Positions 5,386 through 6,099 of a DNA stretch of 6,099 bases are shown piece after piece. A program made the position numbers and the translations under genes. Within the stretch, counting starts at the first letter, position 1. The number at the start of each line of letters is the position of its first letter. The DNA is from Porticoccaceae bacterium. GTDB lineage: Bacteria; Pseudomonadota; Gammaproteobacteria; Pseudomonadales; Porticoccaceae. The notes under the pieces are model-generated. The model saw nothing but the letters and a program-made list of their open reading frames with translations. It had not been told where the DNA came from and made no database searches. Location of the stretch: positions 1 to 6,099 of the forward strand of contig JALNZZ010000126.1 in the NCBI GenBank assembly GCA_023229065.1, given 5' to 3'.

Positions 5386-6099
5386 TCAGACCTCGCGCCC
5401 GCCAGCCTTCCGGGCGACGGCTCTTTTCTTCAAATAGATCATCAGCAGCGAGATGGCCGCCGGCGTAACGCCGGGAATGCGCGAAGCACGGGCCAGAGTA
5501 TCCGGGCGGGCATCGTCAAGTTTTTGCCGCACTTCATTCGACAGCCCTTTGACCTGGCTGTAATCCAGGTCGGTCGGGATAGCGGTGTGCTCATGGAGGC
5601 GAAGCCGTTCGATTTCCTCTCGCTGGCGGTCGATGTAGCCCGCATACTTGGCTTCGATTTCCACCTGTTCCGCCACCTGAGCGTCACTGACAGCTGTCCC
5701 CACCAGGCTACCCACCAAAGCGTAATCAAGCTCCGGGCGCTTGAGCAGTTCAAACAGGCTGTACTCATGAGTAAGGGGGTTGGCGCTCAAGCTGTTGACC
5801 TGCTCGGCCGCATCACTGCCGGGTTGAACCCAACTGGTGCGCAAACGCTGGCGCTCTGCGTCGATAGCCTCGCGCTTGGCAGAAAAACTCGCCCAGCGCT
5901 GATCGTCTACCACACCCAGCTGGCGGCCCTGCTCTGTCAGACGCAAGTCGGCATTGTCCTCGCGCAGCACCAGGCGGTATTCGGCACGACTGGTAAACAT
6001 CCGATAGGGTTCGCGGGTACCCATCGTGATCAAGTCATCCACCAACACGCCGAGATAGGCTTCGTCGCGCCGCGGGCACCAAGGCTCGCGGCCTTGCAC
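5386..6099 (-). CDS. mnmG: tRNA uridine modification enzyme MnmG (GidA), C-terminal part
   Basis: The final 237 codons of MnmG; roughly the first 60% of the usual 630-residue protein lies beyond base 6099. MnmG is an FAD protein that works with the GTPase MnmE to place a carboxymethylaminomethyl (or aminomethyl) group on wobble uridine 34 of certain tRNAs. Visible signatures include AYLGVLVDDLITMGT and EPYRMFTSRAEYRLVLREDN near the start of the fragment, then AEQVEIEAKYAGYI. The C-terminal helical domain that binds MnmE and tRNA contains LDYSQVKGLSNEVRQKL and SRIPGVTPAAIS. The FAD-binding domain is not in the window. The TGA stop at 5388-5386 is followed at once by rsmG. No frame break is seen. 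Confidence 0.97.
   Translation of the reverse strand: MQGREPWCPRRDEAYLGVLVDDLITMGTREPYRMFTSRAEYRLVLREDNADLRLTEQGRQLGVVDDQRWASFSAKREAIDAERQRLRTSWVQPGSDAAEQVNSLSANPLTHEYSLFELLKRPELDYALVGSLVGTAVSDAQVAEQVEIEAKYAGYIDRQREEIERLRLHEHTAIPTDLDYSQVKGLSNEVRQKLDDARPDTLARASRIPGVTPAAISLLMIYLKKRAVARKAGGREV

Overview
The window is a core chromosomal locus with every gene on the minus strand. In transcription order (high to low coordinates) it reads mnmG (3' part) - rsmG - parA - parB - atpI - atpB - atpE - atpF - atpH - atpA (5' end only). This order, the gammaproteobacterial form of each protein and the moderately high GC content point to a gammaproteobacterium, probably a marine or Pseudomonas/Cellvibrio-like lineage. 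I cannot name the genus. In such bacteria this cluster usually lies near the chromosome origin, but I see neither an origin nor a parS site inside the window.

Region 1 (6099-2979) holds the tRNA/rRNA modification and chromosome partition genes. MnmG modifies wobble uridine in tRNA and RsmG methylates 16S rRNA. ParA and ParB form the chromosome segregation pair. The genes are tightly packed: rsmG begins one or two bases after the mnmG stop, the parA TTG start overlaps the rsmG stop (TTGA), and parB follows parA after a short gap.

Region 2 (about 2978-2833) is the only intergenic stretch above 100 bases. It carries a convincing sigma70-type promoter for the atp operon: TTGAAT, a 17-base spacer and a perfect TATAAT. 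The -35 box is also one arm of a perfect 8+8 base inverted repeat. Just downstream of the predicted transcription start there is a 7-bp hairpin and a 14-codon open reading frame that overlaps the start of atpI.

Region 3 (2832-1) is the F1Fo ATP synthase operon in its standard order, with the Fo genes (I, a, c, b) before the F1 genes (delta, alpha). The c subunit uses Asp56 as its ion-binding carboxylate, so the enzyme is most likely proton-coupled. The c-subunit gene has the strongest ribosome binding site and an AU-rich, G-poor leader, as expected for the subunit needed in most copies.

All genes appear intact apart from the two cut by the window edges. I found no mobile element, CRISPR array, RNA gene or undescribed system. 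The points worth a second look are small regulatory details in the spacers and the unusual start codons.
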